Of a DNA stretch of 64,000 bases, positions 9,421 to 19,500 are shown piece after piece (positions within the stretch are counted from its first letter, which is position 1; each line of letters starts with the position of its first letter). Under the pieces are notes generated by a model that was not told where the DNA came from, did no database searches, and worked only from the letters and a program-made list of their open reading frames with translations. The DNA is taken from the NCBI RefSeq assembly GCF_900130065.1, contig NZ_FQXV01000010.1, forward strand, positions 107,471 to 171,470. Reading direction: 5' to 3'. Source of the stretch: Sporobacter termitidis DSM 10068. Its GTDB lineage: Bacteria > Bacillota > Clostridia > Oscillospirales > Oscillospiraceae. Made by a program: the position numbers and the translations under genes.

Positions 9421-10386
9421 TCACGATCCCGTGGAGTAGTATCCGCCCACGTCGATACCGAGGTCACAGGTGTAAACCCACTCGATCACATCGCCGTCTT
9501 TAAGCTGGTACCTGCTGCACCCGTAATTCGGGAACCAGTCGTTGACCTTGTACATCCAGCCGGACAGCTCTCCCACGTCGAATTCGTACAGGTTGTTGAT
9601 CCCCTCGATGTAGGCCGAGTTGTACATGGGTGTGTTTTCGAATTCCATCTGGATTTTGGCCTTTTTCATTTCCCGCTGGAGGACGTTGAAGACGCTCTCC
9701 CCCTCGTAGAAGGTCACCTTTGTCGCCGGGAAGATCACGCCGTCCGGGGGCACCAGCTCATGCTTTTCCTGATCGAGCCAGGACATGTTGTCAAGGATGG
9801 TATCGCATCGGACCGACAGGGTGCAGGTATATGCCATGTCTGTGATCCTGGCGTCCTGCGGCTCGACGGGGACCGGTTTGCCGGAGGGAACCGGGTCTGT
9901 CTGGTACTTGTCTTTGCCTGTCGAGGGATCGAGCTGCATGCCCTGCCCCTCGGAGTACCCGGTGTCCCCCTTTTGAACGCCCGCGGAGGATTTGTCGCCC
10001 GCGATTTCCGCCGCGAGGGCCAGCTTTTCGTCCGCCGACAGCGCATGGCCGCTGCCGGCCCCCGGCGCGGCGGACGCGCCCCCCGAAGGCGACGGCCGGG
10101 CCGGGCTCGGCGATGGGGACGGCTTGGCGGACGGCTCCGAAGACGCCCCGGGCGGGGACACAGACGGCGAAACGGTTTCGGACGGCGATACGGCCGAGGC
10201 CGGGGTTTCCGGCGCGGCACTCCCGTCAGGCGGTGCGGCGGCGGCCAGGGAGATGGACGGCGCGGCAGCCTCCCAGCCTCTCAGACCCGGCGCGTTTCCG
10301 CCGTACCAGAACGCGAACACCAGAACGCAGACGGCAAGAACCGGAATAATGATTTTCCATTGATGTCTTTTTAAAAAGTCCTTCAT
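9421..10386 (-). CDS. Membrane-anchored DUF4430 (transcobalamin-like) protein
   Basis: 321 residues. Residues 1-28 hold an uncleaved signal anchor (IIIPVLAVCVLVFAFWYGG). Residues 45-130 are a Pro/Ser/Ala-rich wall-spanning linker. The C-terminal 110 residues are a textbook DUF4430 domain: YEGESVFNVLQ, YIEGINNLYEFDVG, ELSGWMYKVNDWFPNYG, LKDGDVIEWVYTCDLG. Pfam relates this domain to the transcobalamin C-terminal domain. It sits directly between the SLH/toroid protein (10399-12048) and EcfT, 6-12 bases from each, so a role in presenting ligand to the ECF importer is a reasonable inference. Confidence 0.87.
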   Translation of the reverse strand: MKDFLKRHQWKIIIPVLAVCVLVFAFWYGGNAPGLRGWEAAAPSISLAAAAPPDGSAAPETPASAVSPSETVSPSVSPPGASSEPSAKPSPSPSPARPSPSGGASAAPGAGSGHALSADEKLALAAEIAGDKSSAGVQKGDTGYSEGQGMQLDPSTGKDKYQTDPVPSGKPVPVEPQDARITDMAYTCTLSVRCDTILDNMSWLDQEKHELVPPDGVIFPATKVTFYEGESVFNVLQREMKKAKIQMEFENTPMYNSAYIEGINNLYEFDVGELSGWMYKVNDWFPNYGCSRYQLKDGDVIEWVYTCDLGIDVGGYYSTGS

Positions 10387-10398
10387 TTTGTGCCTCCG

Positions 10399-12048
10399 TT
10401 ACAGCAGGTTTGCCTCTCCCAGCAGGTTGAACAGCATTTGCGCAACCTCGCCGCGTTTGGCCGTCTCCTTCGGACGGATGGAAAGATCCTGCTGAGAAAG
10501 AATACCGGCGCTGTAGCAGAAGGCCAGCGATGGGCGCGCCCAGTCGTCCGATTGGACATAGTCTTCAAATTGTGCCAGCGTATCGCGGACCGCGCCGCTG
10601 TCCATGGCCGTATCCATGCCGCAGAGCTTTGCCGCACGGGCGATCATGACGGCGGCTTCCTGCCGGGTGATCGTACCGAGCGGATTGAAAGTCGCAGCGG
10701 TCGTACCGCCGACAATGCCATAGCTGTTTGCAGTGCCAACGTAAGGCGCATACCACTCGGCCGAAGGGACATCGGAGAAGATGCCGTTTGCCTTCGGCGT
10801 CAGGCCCAGCGCCCGGACAACGATCGCCGCAAACTCCGCGCGCGTCATGGTGTTGTCGGGTTTAAAGCTGCCGTCGTCCATGCCGGCGATGATCTCTCGG
10901 GACGCCAGCGCCTCGATGGCGGTGATCTCGCTGCTGAAGATGATGTCGCCAAAGGTCGTGCCCGGCTTTGTGATGGGCACGGTCTTCACAGCGGCGTTCT
11001 TGCCCTCAAGTCCCGCGCCTTTCGCCGGTCCGGTGCTCGTACTCTCCCCAACGGAAATCGCGTCGCTCATCCGGTAGAGGCTCGGCTTGCCGTCCCGCGC
11101 ACGCTGTGCGGCGATGAGTCCGTAAAAGCCCTGTTCGGTCGCCATCTGGTTTGAGCCGCTGCCGTCGGCGGTGTGCTGAAAGCTCCCGTCCGCCTGCTGA
11201 TACGTCAGGAGATTGTCCAGAAGCGTGTGCCCGTTTTTGACAAAGCGGCTGTCGTCCAGCGAAATTCCCAACTCACACAGCGCCACAAGTATCTGCACAA
11301 CGCTTTCAGAGTTTGGCGTCCCCCAGCTTGAGAATCCGCCCTTGGCGTCCTGCTTGGCAGACATGCAGGCAAGCGCCTCGCCGGTGGCCTTCTTGACGTC
11401 GGCTCTGTCCTGATATTTGGCCAGGGCCTGCAGCGCCATGCCCGTGATGTCCGGGTCGGCCGGTTCCGGGCTCCCGCCCGTCCCCGTGAGCGACCATCCG
11501 CCGTCAGCCAGCTGACGCGACAAAATCTCGTCCACGTACATTGCCCGTGTGGCCTGCGTCCTGGCACTTGTATTCTGCGGCATGGCGTAATTGCCTGTAT
11601 CCAGCGCGATGAGCGCCCAGATCGGCCCGTTGAGCCCCTGCCAGATGGTCTTGTCATAGTCGCCCAAAGGCGTCAAAAGGTTGTACCCCGCCACATTGGA
11701 CGGGTCCTTCCCGATGGACGTCAGCGCCACGATCACCCGGGAGTATTCCGTGTACTTCTTCTGATGCAGGACCCCCTTGCAGGCCTCGACGTACGCTTCA
11801 ACTGTGGCGTCATAGTCCTGATAATATGTATCGGGTACCTCGTACCCGCTGCGCGCCAGACCCAGCACCGCCCACTCGCCCCCGATGGAGCCCACCTGCG
11901 GCTCCTTGACGGTATTGACCATGTACGACGCTGCCTTGTCGACGGCCGCTTGCAGCGCCGCTTTATCCGCGGCCAGCCCCGGAACGGCAAGTCCCAGCAC
12001 CAGGACAAGCGTCAATAGTAATGCCGTGCCTTTTTTCATGATTGACAT
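10399..12048 (-). CDS. SLH protein with prenyltransferase-like alpha/alpha-toroid
   Basis: 549 residues. ATG 12048 lies nine bases after GGAGG; signal peptide residues 1-30. Residues about 30-330 carry squalene/prenyltransferase-type repeats: GGEWAVLGLARSGYEV, LADGGWSLTGTGG, DPDITGMALQALAKY, AKGGFSSWGTPNSESV, QADGSFQHT. This is the alpha/alpha-toroid fold also used by intrinsic factor and transcobalamin. Residues about 375-549 are three SLH repeats (ITAIEALASREIIAGMDDG; ITRQEAAVMIARAAKL) that bind the cell-wall polymer. With the neighbouring DUF4430 protein it supplies, on two chains, the two domains that intrinsic factor has on one. An enzymatic prenyltransferase role is unlikely for a secreted protein. 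Confidence 0.87.
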   Translation of the reverse strand: MSIMKKGTALLLTLVLVLGLAVPGLAADKAALQAAVDKAASYMVNTVKEPQVGSIGGEWAVLGLARSGYEVPDTYYQDYDATVEAYVEACKGVLHQKKYTEYSRVIVALTSIGKDPSNVAGYNLLTPLGDYDKTIWQGLNGPIWALIALDTGNYAMPQNTSARTQATRAMYVDEILSRQLADGGWSLTGTGGSPEPADPDITGMALQALAKYQDRADVKKATGEALACMSAKQDAKGGFSSWGTPNSESVVQILVALCELGISLDDSRFVKNGHTLLDNLLTYQQADGSFQHTADGSGSNQMATEQGFYGLIAAQRARDGKPSLYRMSDAISVGESTSTGPAKGAGLEGKNAAVKTVPITKPGTTFGDIIFSSEITAIEALASREIIAGMDDGSFKPDNTMTRAEFAAIVVRALGLTPKANGIFSDVPSAEWYAPYVGTANSYGIVGGTTAATFNPLGTITRQEAAVMIARAAKLCGMDTAMDSGAVRDTLAQFEDYVQSDDWARPSLAFCYSAGILSQQDLSIRPKETAKRGEVAQMLFNLLGEANLL

Positions 12049-12123
12049 AATAGTAATCCTCCTTCTGTATTCTCCTATTTGTTTGTTTTATGAGGTTTTT
12101 TTCATATCGTTTTCTCCTGTCCT

Positions 12124-14391
12124 TCAGATGATACAGTCCAGATACCTCAGGCGGAACCGGACAGGCCATCTACAGTGATCTTTCAGTCTCCGCGTCACGC
12201 TGTCGGCAAAATCGCATACCGTGACCCGCTGGTTATCCTTCACCGGCAGCAGGGAAAAGCGCGCCTGCTGCTGGATGGTAACCACTTCCTCAAAGCTCTC
12301 CGCCATTTCCCGTCCCAGCGCACCTATAATTGCGTCTTTCAGGCGATACAACGACCCGTTGCAATGCGACACGCCGAAATAGCCCAGAAGCCTGACGATA
12401 TAGGCTGTCCAGAGCTCCACAGCATGCCCCGGGCTGCAGTTTCTTAAACGCCGATTCCAACGCCTGCGCAGCCAGATGCGCCGAAACGCAAGGGTGAGAA
12501 AACCGAGCACCAGCATTCCGATCAGGGCCCACAGCAGGATTTCGAGTATGCTTATTGGCTCCGCCAACGGCGGCTCTTCTTCCTCCGCGCCGCCGGCGTT
12601 ATCCTTATTTTGTTCGGAATGCTCCTGAGACGACACATCGGAAGGCTTTACTTCAAAGGGGACAAAGCCCACGCCATCCCGATATATCTCTACCCACGCG
12701 TGGGCATCGGCTTCACCGACCTCGACAGGCTCTCCTTTTTCCCAGGCGGCCGCCGCATCCTCGGCTGAGATATAGTATCCCTCCACATAGCGTGCCGGGA
12801 TACCGAAGGTGCGGAACAGCAGCGCCGCCGCAGTTGCGTAGTGTACGCTGTACCCCTCATGGCTGTCTTCCAGCAGGAACGTCAGAAAATCTCCGCCCTC
12901 ATAAGGCTGCGGCGTCTCGCTGTAAGCCAGCGCCGAGGACAGAAATGCCTGCACCGTGCTTCGCGCTGTATCAAAGCTTAAACCACCTTCCGGCACCTCT
13001 TGCCCGCCAAGCAGCTTTCGGATGGTTTCCGCCGCTTCCTCCGGTACATCCAGGTAATTGGCGTACACATATTCCCGGTATACGTTTTCACTTTCAAGGT
13101 ATTTCATGGCATACTCATCGCCCGCGCGCCATTTCTCACTAAGCGTGGAATAAAGCGCCTCATCGCCTGATACAGATCGGTCGGTAACATAATATTCGTA
13201 TTGCCTTTGACCATGCAGCCCCACCGCCGGCAGGTCCGCGTCCCCGATCTGATTGGCATCGGGCGACCCGGTTTTCAGCTCGTAAGGCGTGTAAATGTAT
13301 CCGGAGCCGGCTGTCTTATTGTCCACGGACACCTGTATCAGGCGCTTTTCCATATTCAGAGCGTCCGCCAGCTGCGCGAGCTGATTCTGGCCGTAAAAGC
13401 CCCTGTTGTGAAGCCAGGTGAAAGCCATCGCACTTTCAGCCTTCGTCGCCGCGGGCAATCCGATCCAGCCGTCGCCGATATAACGCTCACCCACAAAGCC
13501 GCGCAGATATATGCTGGCGGGTTCCGACATCGTCACAGTCATTACATTTTTATCCGCGTCCGGCGCGAAATTCTTTAGTTCGGTAAAATCCCCTCTTGGC
13601 AGCAGCTGCTCTGTTTGCTCATAGCGCAGACGATAGATCTGTCGCGCGGCATCCAGGCGTCTTTTTTCAGCCGCCGCGGAACCGTCACCCGCCAAAAGCG
13701 CCGGGAGCAGCGATGCCGCCGTCAGAAGCGCCATAATCGCCAGCAGCCAGACAGCCATACTACCGCCGTTGGCGCTGTTGTTTCGATATGTCACGCGGCT
13801 GCTGCACGCCGCTGCTGTTGCCAGTATCAGTAGTACCGTCCAGCTGTCCGGAGTATACAGCCCGATAAGCGCTGCTGCCAACACAAGAGCGTCAAACACC
13901 AACAGCATAACCGGCTTTCCGTTTGCCGACCATCCGGCTGCTAGGCCGAGTATTGCAGCGGGCAATGCAAGAAACAGCGCCGCGCAGACCTGATGCATGT
14001 TTTGGTCCGCACGCACCTCATACCGCGGAAAAATTCGGCCGAGCTGGATCTCCAAACCGGCAAACACCTGATTGACCGTGATGTTCCAGCCGTCGGCGAT
14101 CCATCGGCTGGCCGTCACAGCGTAGACCGCCAGAAGGGCCAGGGACACATACTGCACTATCCTATATTTTTGGGGCAGGCCGCAGCTTAAAGAGCAGAAA
14201 AACGTGCCCACGAGCAGCAGTGTTGCCTGGGTATAGCCGCCGCCGGACAGATTCAATCCCTTCCAGGTGCAGCCGCATATAGACAAAAGAATTATAAGAC
14301 CCAGTAAAGAACGTCCAAAGAGGTCAGCCGTCCTGTCGGGAGCCTGCCATATAACAAGTTGAAAGCCGTTACCTTCTCCGCTTTTTTCCAC
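12124..14391 (-). CDS. Transglutaminase-like membrane protein with Cys-to-Ser at the active site
   Basis: 755 residues: about eight N-terminal membrane helices (residues 25-225), an extracellular transglutaminase-core region (about 400-600), one more helix (about 625-650) and a cytoplasmic C-terminal tail, the TgpA/DUF3488 layout. The active-site block reads EGYSVHYATAAALLF: Ser515 occupies the place where family members have the catalytic Cys. His564 (ADAHAWVEIY) and the acidic position (VPFEVKP, Glu580) remain; Glu is common there. It follows DUF58 by 11 bases and MoxR, a standard trio. Likely catalytically dead or altered, unless serine suffices. Confidence 0.85.
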   Translation of the reverse strand: MEKSGEGNGFQLVIWQAPDRTADLFGRSLLGLIILLSICGCTWKGLNLSGGGYTQATLLLVGTFFCSLSCGLPQKYRIVQYVSLALLAVYAVTASRWIADGWNITVNQVFAGLEIQLGRIFPRYEVRADQNMHQVCAALFLALPAAILGLAAGWSANGKPVMLLVFDALVLAAALIGLYTPDSWTVLLILATAAACSSRVTYRNNSANGGSMAVWLLAIMALLTAASLLPALLAGDGSAAAEKRRLDAARQIYRLRYEQTEQLLPRGDFTELKNFAPDADKNVMTVTMSEPASIYLRGFVGERYIGDGWIGLPAATKAESAMAFTWLHNRGFYGQNQLAQLADALNMEKRLIQVSVDNKTAGSGYIYTPYELKTGSPDANQIGDADLPAVGLHGQRQYEYYVTDRSVSGDEALYSTLSEKWRAGDEYAMKYLESENVYREYVYANYLDVPEEAAETIRKLLGGQEVPEGGLSFDTARSTVQAFLSSALAYSETPQPYEGGDFLTFLLEDSHEGYSVHYATAAALLFRTFGIPARYVEGYYISAEDAAAAWEKGEPVEVGEADAHAWVEIYRDGVGFVPFEVKPSDVSSQEHSEQNKDNAGGAEEEEPPLAEPISILEILLWALIGMLVLGFLTLAFRRIWLRRRWNRRLRNCSPGHAVELWTAYIVRLLGYFGVSHCNGSLYRLKDAIIGALGREMAESFEEVVTIQQQARFSLLPVKDNQRVTVCDFADSVTRRLKDHCRWPVRFRLRYLDCII

Positions 14392-14402
14392 TCCGACACT
14401 CC

Positions 14403-15527
14403 TCAGATGATCACATCCCGCAGGGTGGTTTTATAATCCGCCGGCGAGAATACATAACACATGATATCTCCGGCCCTCTCTCCCTCACCGGTCTCACTGC
14501 ACAGGAAAACCGTTGTCTTGCCGACGGCCGAAAGTGCCGGCAGTTCCTTCGATATCTGCGGCGTAAAAAGGGCAATCAGGGGATACCGCCTGCCGCCCAG
14601 CATTTGCAGCAGCTCGGTAACGCCGTTGCCGTTCTCCTGAGTTCTGAGCAGCTGGTGCACGATGCCGTACAAATCCTCGACGGCGGTGATATCGAGTATC
14701 GGGTTTTCGCCGCCGCCCAAAGCCAGGCTATACGGTATCTCCTCTTCCGCAAGACGCAGGCACAGGGACATCACCGCTTCTCCCAGTGCGTCCGTCACAG
14801 CGGGCGGTGCCGGCACGGATTTGTCCCAAAACACCAGCAGTGCCCGCGTAAGAGCGGCGGACGGATCCGCAACAAGGTATTTATCATATTTCTGACTGAG
14901 CTTCCAATGTATCTGCTTCAGGCTGTCGCCCTCGGCATAGTTCCGAATCTGGAAGGGTTCCGAGTAGTCCTGTCCCCTACGGTTCAGGTTCAAAACGTCG
15001 TCCCCCAGGAGCGTCTCGCTGCCGGATAATCTCACCGTCATGGGGAATGTCTCAGGCAAAACCGTCCGTTTTTCCGTTGATGCAACGCCTGTTTTCCAGC
15101 CGATCAAGCCAAAGGGATCAAATATCTGCAGCCCTGCGACGGAGAAGCGGATTCTGCCGCAACAGACCGGATTAAAGGTAAATTCCACGCGTTTTATGCC
15201 CTTTGGCGGTACCGAGCAGTCAATTTTCAAGGTCCGGCTTTCTCCGGTCAATTGGTTTATCACATCTATTGTTGTGCGCACACGCGCCATCGGCAGCGGC
15301 GCGCTGTTCTTTATTTGCAGCCAGCCGTCAGTGAAGGAGCCTTTTTGCGGACCCACAGGTATATACAGCGCGGAGGTCACCTTACCGGCCGCTAATGCCG
15401 TCAGTGCAATTGAAACGCAGGGCAGCAGCACGGACGCCGATAAAACGGCCAATGCGGCCGGGGTGCCGGTGAACGCCCAGGCCGCTCCGCACAGCAGCAC
15501 GGCCATCGCCCATATGACGCGTCTCAT
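14403..15527 (-). CDS. DUF58 domain protein
   Basis: 374 residues; the start overlaps the MoxR stop (TAATG). Two N-terminal membrane helices (residues 5-45) precede a beta-rich domain and the DUF58 signature QDYSEPFQIRNYAEGD, then LKQIHWKLSQKYDKYLV (around residues 190-225) in a vWA-like fold. DUF58 proteins pair with MoxR ATPases and a transglutaminase-like membrane protein, probably as an assembly or chaperone unit for envelope proteins. Here the trio lies inside the surface-protein operon, which fits a role in folding or maturing the large neighbours. Confidence 0.88.
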   Translation of the reverse strand: MRRVIWAMAVLLCGAAWAFTGTPAALAVLSASVLLPCVSIALTALAAGKVTSALYIPVGPQKGSFTDGWLQIKNSAPLPMARVRTTIDVINQLTGESRTLKIDCSVPPKGIKRVEFTFNPVCCGRIRFSVAGLQIFDPFGLIGWKTGVASTEKRTVLPETFPMTVRLSGSETLLGDDVLNLNRRGQDYSEPFQIRNYAEGDSLKQIHWKLSQKYDKYLVADPSAALTRALLVFWDKSVPAPPAVTDALGEAVMSLCLRLAEEEIPYSLALGGGENPILDITAVEDLYGIVHQLLRTQENGNGVTELLQMLGGRRYPLIALFTPQISKELPALSAVGKTTVFLCSETGEGERAGDIMCYVFSPADYKTTLRDVII

Positions 15528-16471
15528 TATCTTTTCAGCTCCTCTAAAACAGGCATTTTTACCTGCTGCAGAATTTCAGCAACAATGTCGGCGCTGTCCA
15601 CCTCGTTGAAACGGGCCTTGCTGCCAAGGATCAGCCGGTGCGCGTATACGTCGGGTACGACGGCCTCCACGTCCTCCGGGACCACGAAATCACGGCCGGA
15701 CAGATAAGCGCGCGCTTTGGTCATGCGGCACAGCGCCAGCGCTCCCCGGGGGCTGATGCCCAGGCTCACCAGCGGGTGCTGCCGGGTGGCCTCCGTCAAG
15801 GCGGTGACATATGCGTAAATTTTGTCATCAATATGGACTTCTCCCACCTCCGCGATGGCGGCAAGCAGTTCCCCGCGGGACAGGACGGGGGTAATCTGAT
15901 CAAGGGGGTTCACATTCCGCCTGTCCCGCAGAATAACGATCTGGCTGCCGGTGTCGGGATAGCCCATGGAGAGGCGTATCATAAATCGGTCGAGCTGCGA
16001 GTTGGGCAGCATCTGCGTACCGGCGGAACCGACGGGGTTTTGCGTGGCCAGTACAATGAACGGGTCCGGCAGCGGATGGGTGACCCCATCCACCGTCACG
16101 CGCCCCTCTTCCATCGCTTCCAGCAAAGCGGATTGTGTCTTGCTGCTGGTGCGGTTGATCTCATCGGCCAGCAGGATATTGGTCATAATAGCGCCGGGTT
16201 TATATTGAAATTCTCCCGTACGCTTGTCCAGTATGGAAAAGCCCACCACATCGGACGGTACGCTGTCGGAGGTGAACTGGATGCGCTTTGTATCCAGGTT
16301 CAATACCCGGGCAAACGCCAGGGTCAGCGTCGTTTTGCCGACGCCCGGCACATCCTCCAGAAGCACATGGCCGCCGGCCATAATAGCCATCAGCACCTTA
16401 CCGATGGCCTCGTCCTTGCCGACGACGACCTTTCTGATTTCCTTCTGCACATTCTCAAGATTTTTTCTCAT
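15527..16471 (-). CDS. MoxR-family AAA+ ATPase
   Basis: 314 residues, ATG 16471. Walker A LLEDVPGVGKTTLTLAFAR, Walker B ILLADEINRTSSKTQSALLEAM, sensor FIVLATQNPVGSAGTQMLP, and arginine-finger region LDRFMIRLSMGYP are all present, giving a complete AAA_3 module with the usual C-terminal lid. MoxR ATPases are thought to remodel partner proteins, typically with DUF58 and vWA partners, as encoded next. The 96-base gap to the giant upstream gene has a short GC hairpin (TGCCGGG/CCCGGCA, about 16507-16531) without a U-run, so read-through is likely. Confidence 0.92.
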   Translation of the reverse strand: MRKNLENVQKEIRKVVVGKDEAIGKVLMAIMAGGHVLLEDVPGVGKTTLTLAFARVLNLDTKRIQFTSDSVPSDVVGFSILDKRTGEFQYKPGAIMTNILLADEINRTSSKTQSALLEAMEEGRVTVDGVTHPLPDPFIVLATQNPVGSAGTQMLPNSQLDRFMIRLSMGYPDTGSQIVILRDRRNVNPLDQITPVLSRGELLAAIAEVGEVHIDDKIYAYVTALTEATRQHPLVSLGISPRGALALCRMTKARAYLSGRDFVVPEDVEAVVPDVYAHRLILGSKARFNEVDSADIVAEILQQVKMPVLEELKR

Positions 16472-16567
16472 ACCTTTTCCTGACTATCATTTCATTATGA
16501 AGTTGCCTGCCGGGTTAACGCCTCCCCGGCAAGCGCTTCATTTGGTGTTTTTTCGGAGGTATTGCCG

Positions 16568-19500
16568 CTATTTCATCGATCCCGACTTGTTCTTCGTCTT
16601 TTTCAGTCTGACCAATGCTGTCGTAAGAATGGTGACCACCAGCGCGGCCGCGCCGCTGATGATAAGTATCATGGGCAGATTGTTCTGTCGGCTGACCTCT
16701 TCCACATCCGTGCCGACTTTCAGGTTCTCCTCCCTGGTTTCCGGCGGCGACACTTCAGGCTCCTCGGCCGCCTGCAAGTCGTTGGGCTCTTCCGCCTTGG
16801 TCTCCTCGGGAATATCTATTTGGGATGTCTGGGGCTTCGTCTGCTGATTCTGTGCGGAACCGGCAGGCCGCGTGCTCCCGGCTCCGGCACCTCCGGTGTC
16901 GCCGCCGGCGCCGCCCGTTTCATTGCCGATACCGCCGGTACCCGTGCCTTCTCCTGTTCCTTCTCCGGTACCTGTATGCGTTGTGGGCGGCTCGGGCTCC
17001 GCGGGTGGCTCCGTGTCGGCGGGCGGTTCAGTATCTGCGGGCGGCTTGGGGCCCTCAGGTTTATCTATGTTGCCGACTTGTTCACGTGCAATACGCACCG
17101 TTACATCGGTTTCGTCGTCAAGCATTACAAGCGCGTCTGTTCCTTCGCCCCCCTCCGTCGGGGCAACAGTTGCGGAATATACATACGCGAATTGCGGACC
17201 GAACGGCTCATTGTTATATACCGGGAGATCAACTTTAAGATCGATGCCCGCGCCCGCGCCAAGATAGATACCGTCGCTTCTGTCGTTTATTGCCGCGTAG
17301 CCCTCCGCCGGGACCGAGGCTCCGTCCAGCTCAACATAGAGCGTCACCGGGTAGAACTTGGGCTGGCCAAAGACCGGAACGTTGAGTGGTGATTGGTCAT
17401 GGTTCTTGTTCTGGGTCCATACTCCGCGATTTCCGTCCGCGCCGCCGTCCAGCAGATACGCTATCTCGCCGCTTGCAAACGTGTCCATGCCCTTCGCTGT
17501 TCCATAGGCGTTGGGATTGGCGTCCGCCGGTGTGTCAAGCCTGTAGTAGGCGTTCGACACGCTGACGTTTGAGGCATCGGCGACTGTACCCAGCATGCCT
17601 ATTGACGTCCCGCCGCCATACCAGTACGCGTTAGAAAGGGTGACGCTTCCGGTCGTCAGTGAACCGATGTTCCCGAAGATGCCGCCCACCGTGTTAGGGG
17701 CCGCGTCTCCGCAGCCGCCTGCCCAGTAAACGTTGATCGCCGCAACGGTCACGGCCGTGGTCGTCGTGGAGACGTTGCCGACAATGCCGCCCACGACGGT
17801 GGCAGCGGAGCTGCCCGTGTAATCGCCTTCCCAGTAGCTTTTGTTTACGGTGAGCTGTGTTTTATCAACGACACTTCCTACAAGACCGCCCGCATACGTC
17901 GTGAAGCCTTCAATATCGCCCGTCACATAACAATTGTCAATATTCAACAAGGTAGCATAGCTTGTCGAACCACAGGCCCCCACAAGACCGCCACCGGTTT
18001 TACAGCCTGAACCGGCGCTGTTGCTGCCTGCAACAACACCCTTGTTGTAGCTGTCCTTTAGATAGATATTTCCTATTCCCGCAAAGCCCACTAAACCGCC
18101 GGCATAATCACATATGGCGCTTATTCTCCCCTCGTTGCCGCAGTTGGTTAACCTGATAATAGGGGAGGACGAACCTCCGGGAATACGTCCTACGATCCCG
18201 CCCGCGTCGGACTGACCAGTAGTCGGATAAATATTAGAAATATCACCGTAGTTAACGCAGTTTTCTATTTCGGCGTTGATCACGGAGGAGGGCCAAGACA
18301 TGTCCACACGCCCCGCGATGCCGCCCGTTCCAATTCCGCCGCCTGTTATACTGCCGTAATTCTTGCAGTCAGTGATCCGCAGGGTGATTGCTCCGGCAGT
18401 TAAACCTCCGATATTGCCTATGATTCCAGCGACATAAGTACCTTTCGAATTCACATTGGCATAATTCACGCAGTCGCTGACAAGTCCTGTGCTTGTGTTG
18501 CCGCTGCTGCCGGCGTAATTTCCTATAATGCCGCCGACGCGCCCCTGATTCCCCATCCCTATCGCAGTCGTCAACAAGGCGCCTTCCTCGGCAACGCAAT
18601 GCGTCACCTCGGTGAGACTTACCATGCCCACGATTCCACCTGCATATAAACCTGCCACATCGGTTGTACTGTTGAGTACGCTTGTTCCGGTCAGCCTGCA
18701 GTTTGTAATGACGCCGAGTGTCGACGTCCCGACGATACCGCCGCAGTTGGCACCGTTGAAGTCGATGTTCAGCGTAGCTGTGCAATTGCTGACGGTGCCG
18801 CCGGTATTGATACCGACAATACCGCCGCTGGAGTTGCCGAACACGCTCCCCTCACCCGTGAGGGTCACGGCGCAGTTATCTATCGTCCCCTTGTTTGTAC
18901 CCGCAACGCAGCCGAAATTCGTACGAGATATGCCCGCAAGGTTCCCGGCGACATTGACGCCATGCACAAATCCATTCTCGCCTATTTCCTGGAACAGCGG
19001 CTGCGTCACAGCAGCATTGAGGGTAACGGTATAACCCTGACCGTCAAGCTCGCCTTTGAACGGTTTGTTCGCCCCGCCAATGCCCGCCCAATCCGCGGGT
19101 AAGGTAATGTTCGCGCTGAGGATGAACGTATAACCGTCATAGCTTTCGCCTCCTGCAACGTTTATACCCAGATCCTTCAGGCCTTCCAGGTCATTGATTT
19201 CGTATCCGTCGGTCAATGTTATTTTTTCCTGCCAGCGGGCATAGAGCACGAATACGCCGCCGGAAGCGTCTGCCGCTTGAAGGGCATTGTCAAAATTCCA
19301 CGCCGTTCCGCCCGTTTGAGCGGTATACCAGCCTATGAACTCATACGTTCTTGACTTTTGGCCTTCCGTCTTGCCTTCCCACGTGGGGTCGGCGGGCTTT
19401 TCAATCTTATTGCCAAACTCCAGCACCTGCGTCGGCACCTGTGCGCTGCCGCTCGCGCCCGCGGCCCTGTTCAGCTCGAACACGACGATCGCGCTGTTGA

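Noticed and set aside
16568..16700. LPXTG sorting signal at the end of the giant GLUG protein
   Set aside because: The terminal helix and basic tail are present but no LPXTG-like pentapeptide precedes them.
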